Shown: positions 19,153-19,356 of the stretch, one piece after another
Position numbering within the stretch: position 1 is the stretch's first letter
Layout of the letters: every line of letters begins with the position of its first letter
Source of the DNA: Rodentolepis nana
Taxonomy: Eukaryota; Platyhelminthes; Cestoda; Cyclophyllidea; Hymenolepididae
Length of the DNA stretch: 19,356 bases
Assembly (NCBI GenBank): GCA_900617975.1
Contig: UZAE01000705.1
Span: 1-19,356 of the forward strand
Direction: 5' to 3'
Position numbers and translations under genes: made by a program
Notes under the pieces: generated by a model
What the model was told of the DNA's origin: nothing
The model's database searches: none
Seen by the model: only the letters and a program-made list of their open reading frames with translations

Positions 19153-19356
19153 ATGTGAATGGGGTGTACGATAGACTTACCTTCACGTGGTGCACCCTGG
19201 GCAACGTACATTCATACGGCAAAAAAGTCTATTATTCGGCAATTGACCTCTGACTTCAAACTACCATCACCTCACTCTATGCCATATTCGACTATTTCCA
19301 CAGTACTCACCTCACCTTTGTTCTACCTTTGTGTCTGTCTCTTACATCTTTAAAAC
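19153..19356 (+). repeat. Dispersed repeat copy D (cut by window end)
   Basis: It starts atgtgaatggggtgtacgat directly after copy C, a head-to-tail tandem with a period of about 328 bp. It keeps the palindromic block, the A-rich ggcaaaaaag and the cacagtactcacctcacc block. It matches C with scattered substitutions and runs off the window. Confidence 0.88.

Noticed and set aside
18825..19356. Tandem copies C/D as a CRISPR-like array or as two LTRs of one element
   Set aside because: The units are about 328 bp, abut directly with no spacer or internal region, and belong to a family dispersed elsewhere in the window.

Overview
This is eukaryotic nuclear DNA: AT-rich, with two multi-exon protein genes in tandem on the + strand and dispersed repeats in the spaces around them. 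There is no prokaryotic feature (no operon, CRISPR array or insertion sequence). The organism is most likely a parasitic flatworm, and I lean towards a cestode. This is inferred from gene architecture: the first three introns of gene 1 are only 32, 31 and 41 nt and intron 8 is 72 nt, while the other introns are 0.3-1.1 kb. Very short 5' introns are a known trait of parasitic platyhelminths. No species can be named from the sequence alone.

Gene 1 (1469-6501, nine coding exons, 639 aa) is the orthologue of SACM1L/Sac1, the ER/Golgi phosphatidylinositol-4-phosphate phosphatase. All exon joins keep frame, the catalytic CX5R motif is intact and two C-terminal membrane spans are visible. Intron 7 uses a GC-AG splice pair. 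Gene 2 (8538-17340, eight coding exons, 761 aa or 707 aa depending on the exon 5 donor) is the orthologue of PPM1G (PP2C gamma), a nuclear metal-dependent Ser/Thr phosphatase. Its PP2C domain is split by a long acidic insert, and all metal-binding residues checked are present. A canonical AATAAA lies 111 nt after its stop.

Region by region: 1-192 end of a dispersed repeat (copy A, truncated by the window edge); 193-1468 AT-rich 5' flank of SACM1L with one GC-richer, CCAAT-containing stretch; 1469-6501 SACM1L; 6502-7497 its 3' flank; 7498-7810 repeat copy B; 7811-8537 very AT-rich 5' flank of PPM1G; 8538-17475 PPM1G with 3' UTR; 17476-18824 unassigned intergenic DNA; 18825-19356 repeat copies C and D in direct tandem (period about 328 bp), D cut by the window edge. 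Copies A and B lie on the - strand and C and D on +, when oriented by an AATAAA near the 3' end of full units. Degraded tRNA-derived (SINE-like) sequences lie in introns of both genes.

The two genes have no known joint pathway: one works on lipids at the ER/Golgi, the other on nuclear phosphoproteins. I see no evidence of a new multi-gene system. The observations most worth following are the repeat family that brackets both genes and keeps one frame open in all four copies, the GC-AG intron, the two in-frame donors of PPM1G exon 5, and the lineage-specific insert inside the PP2C domain.
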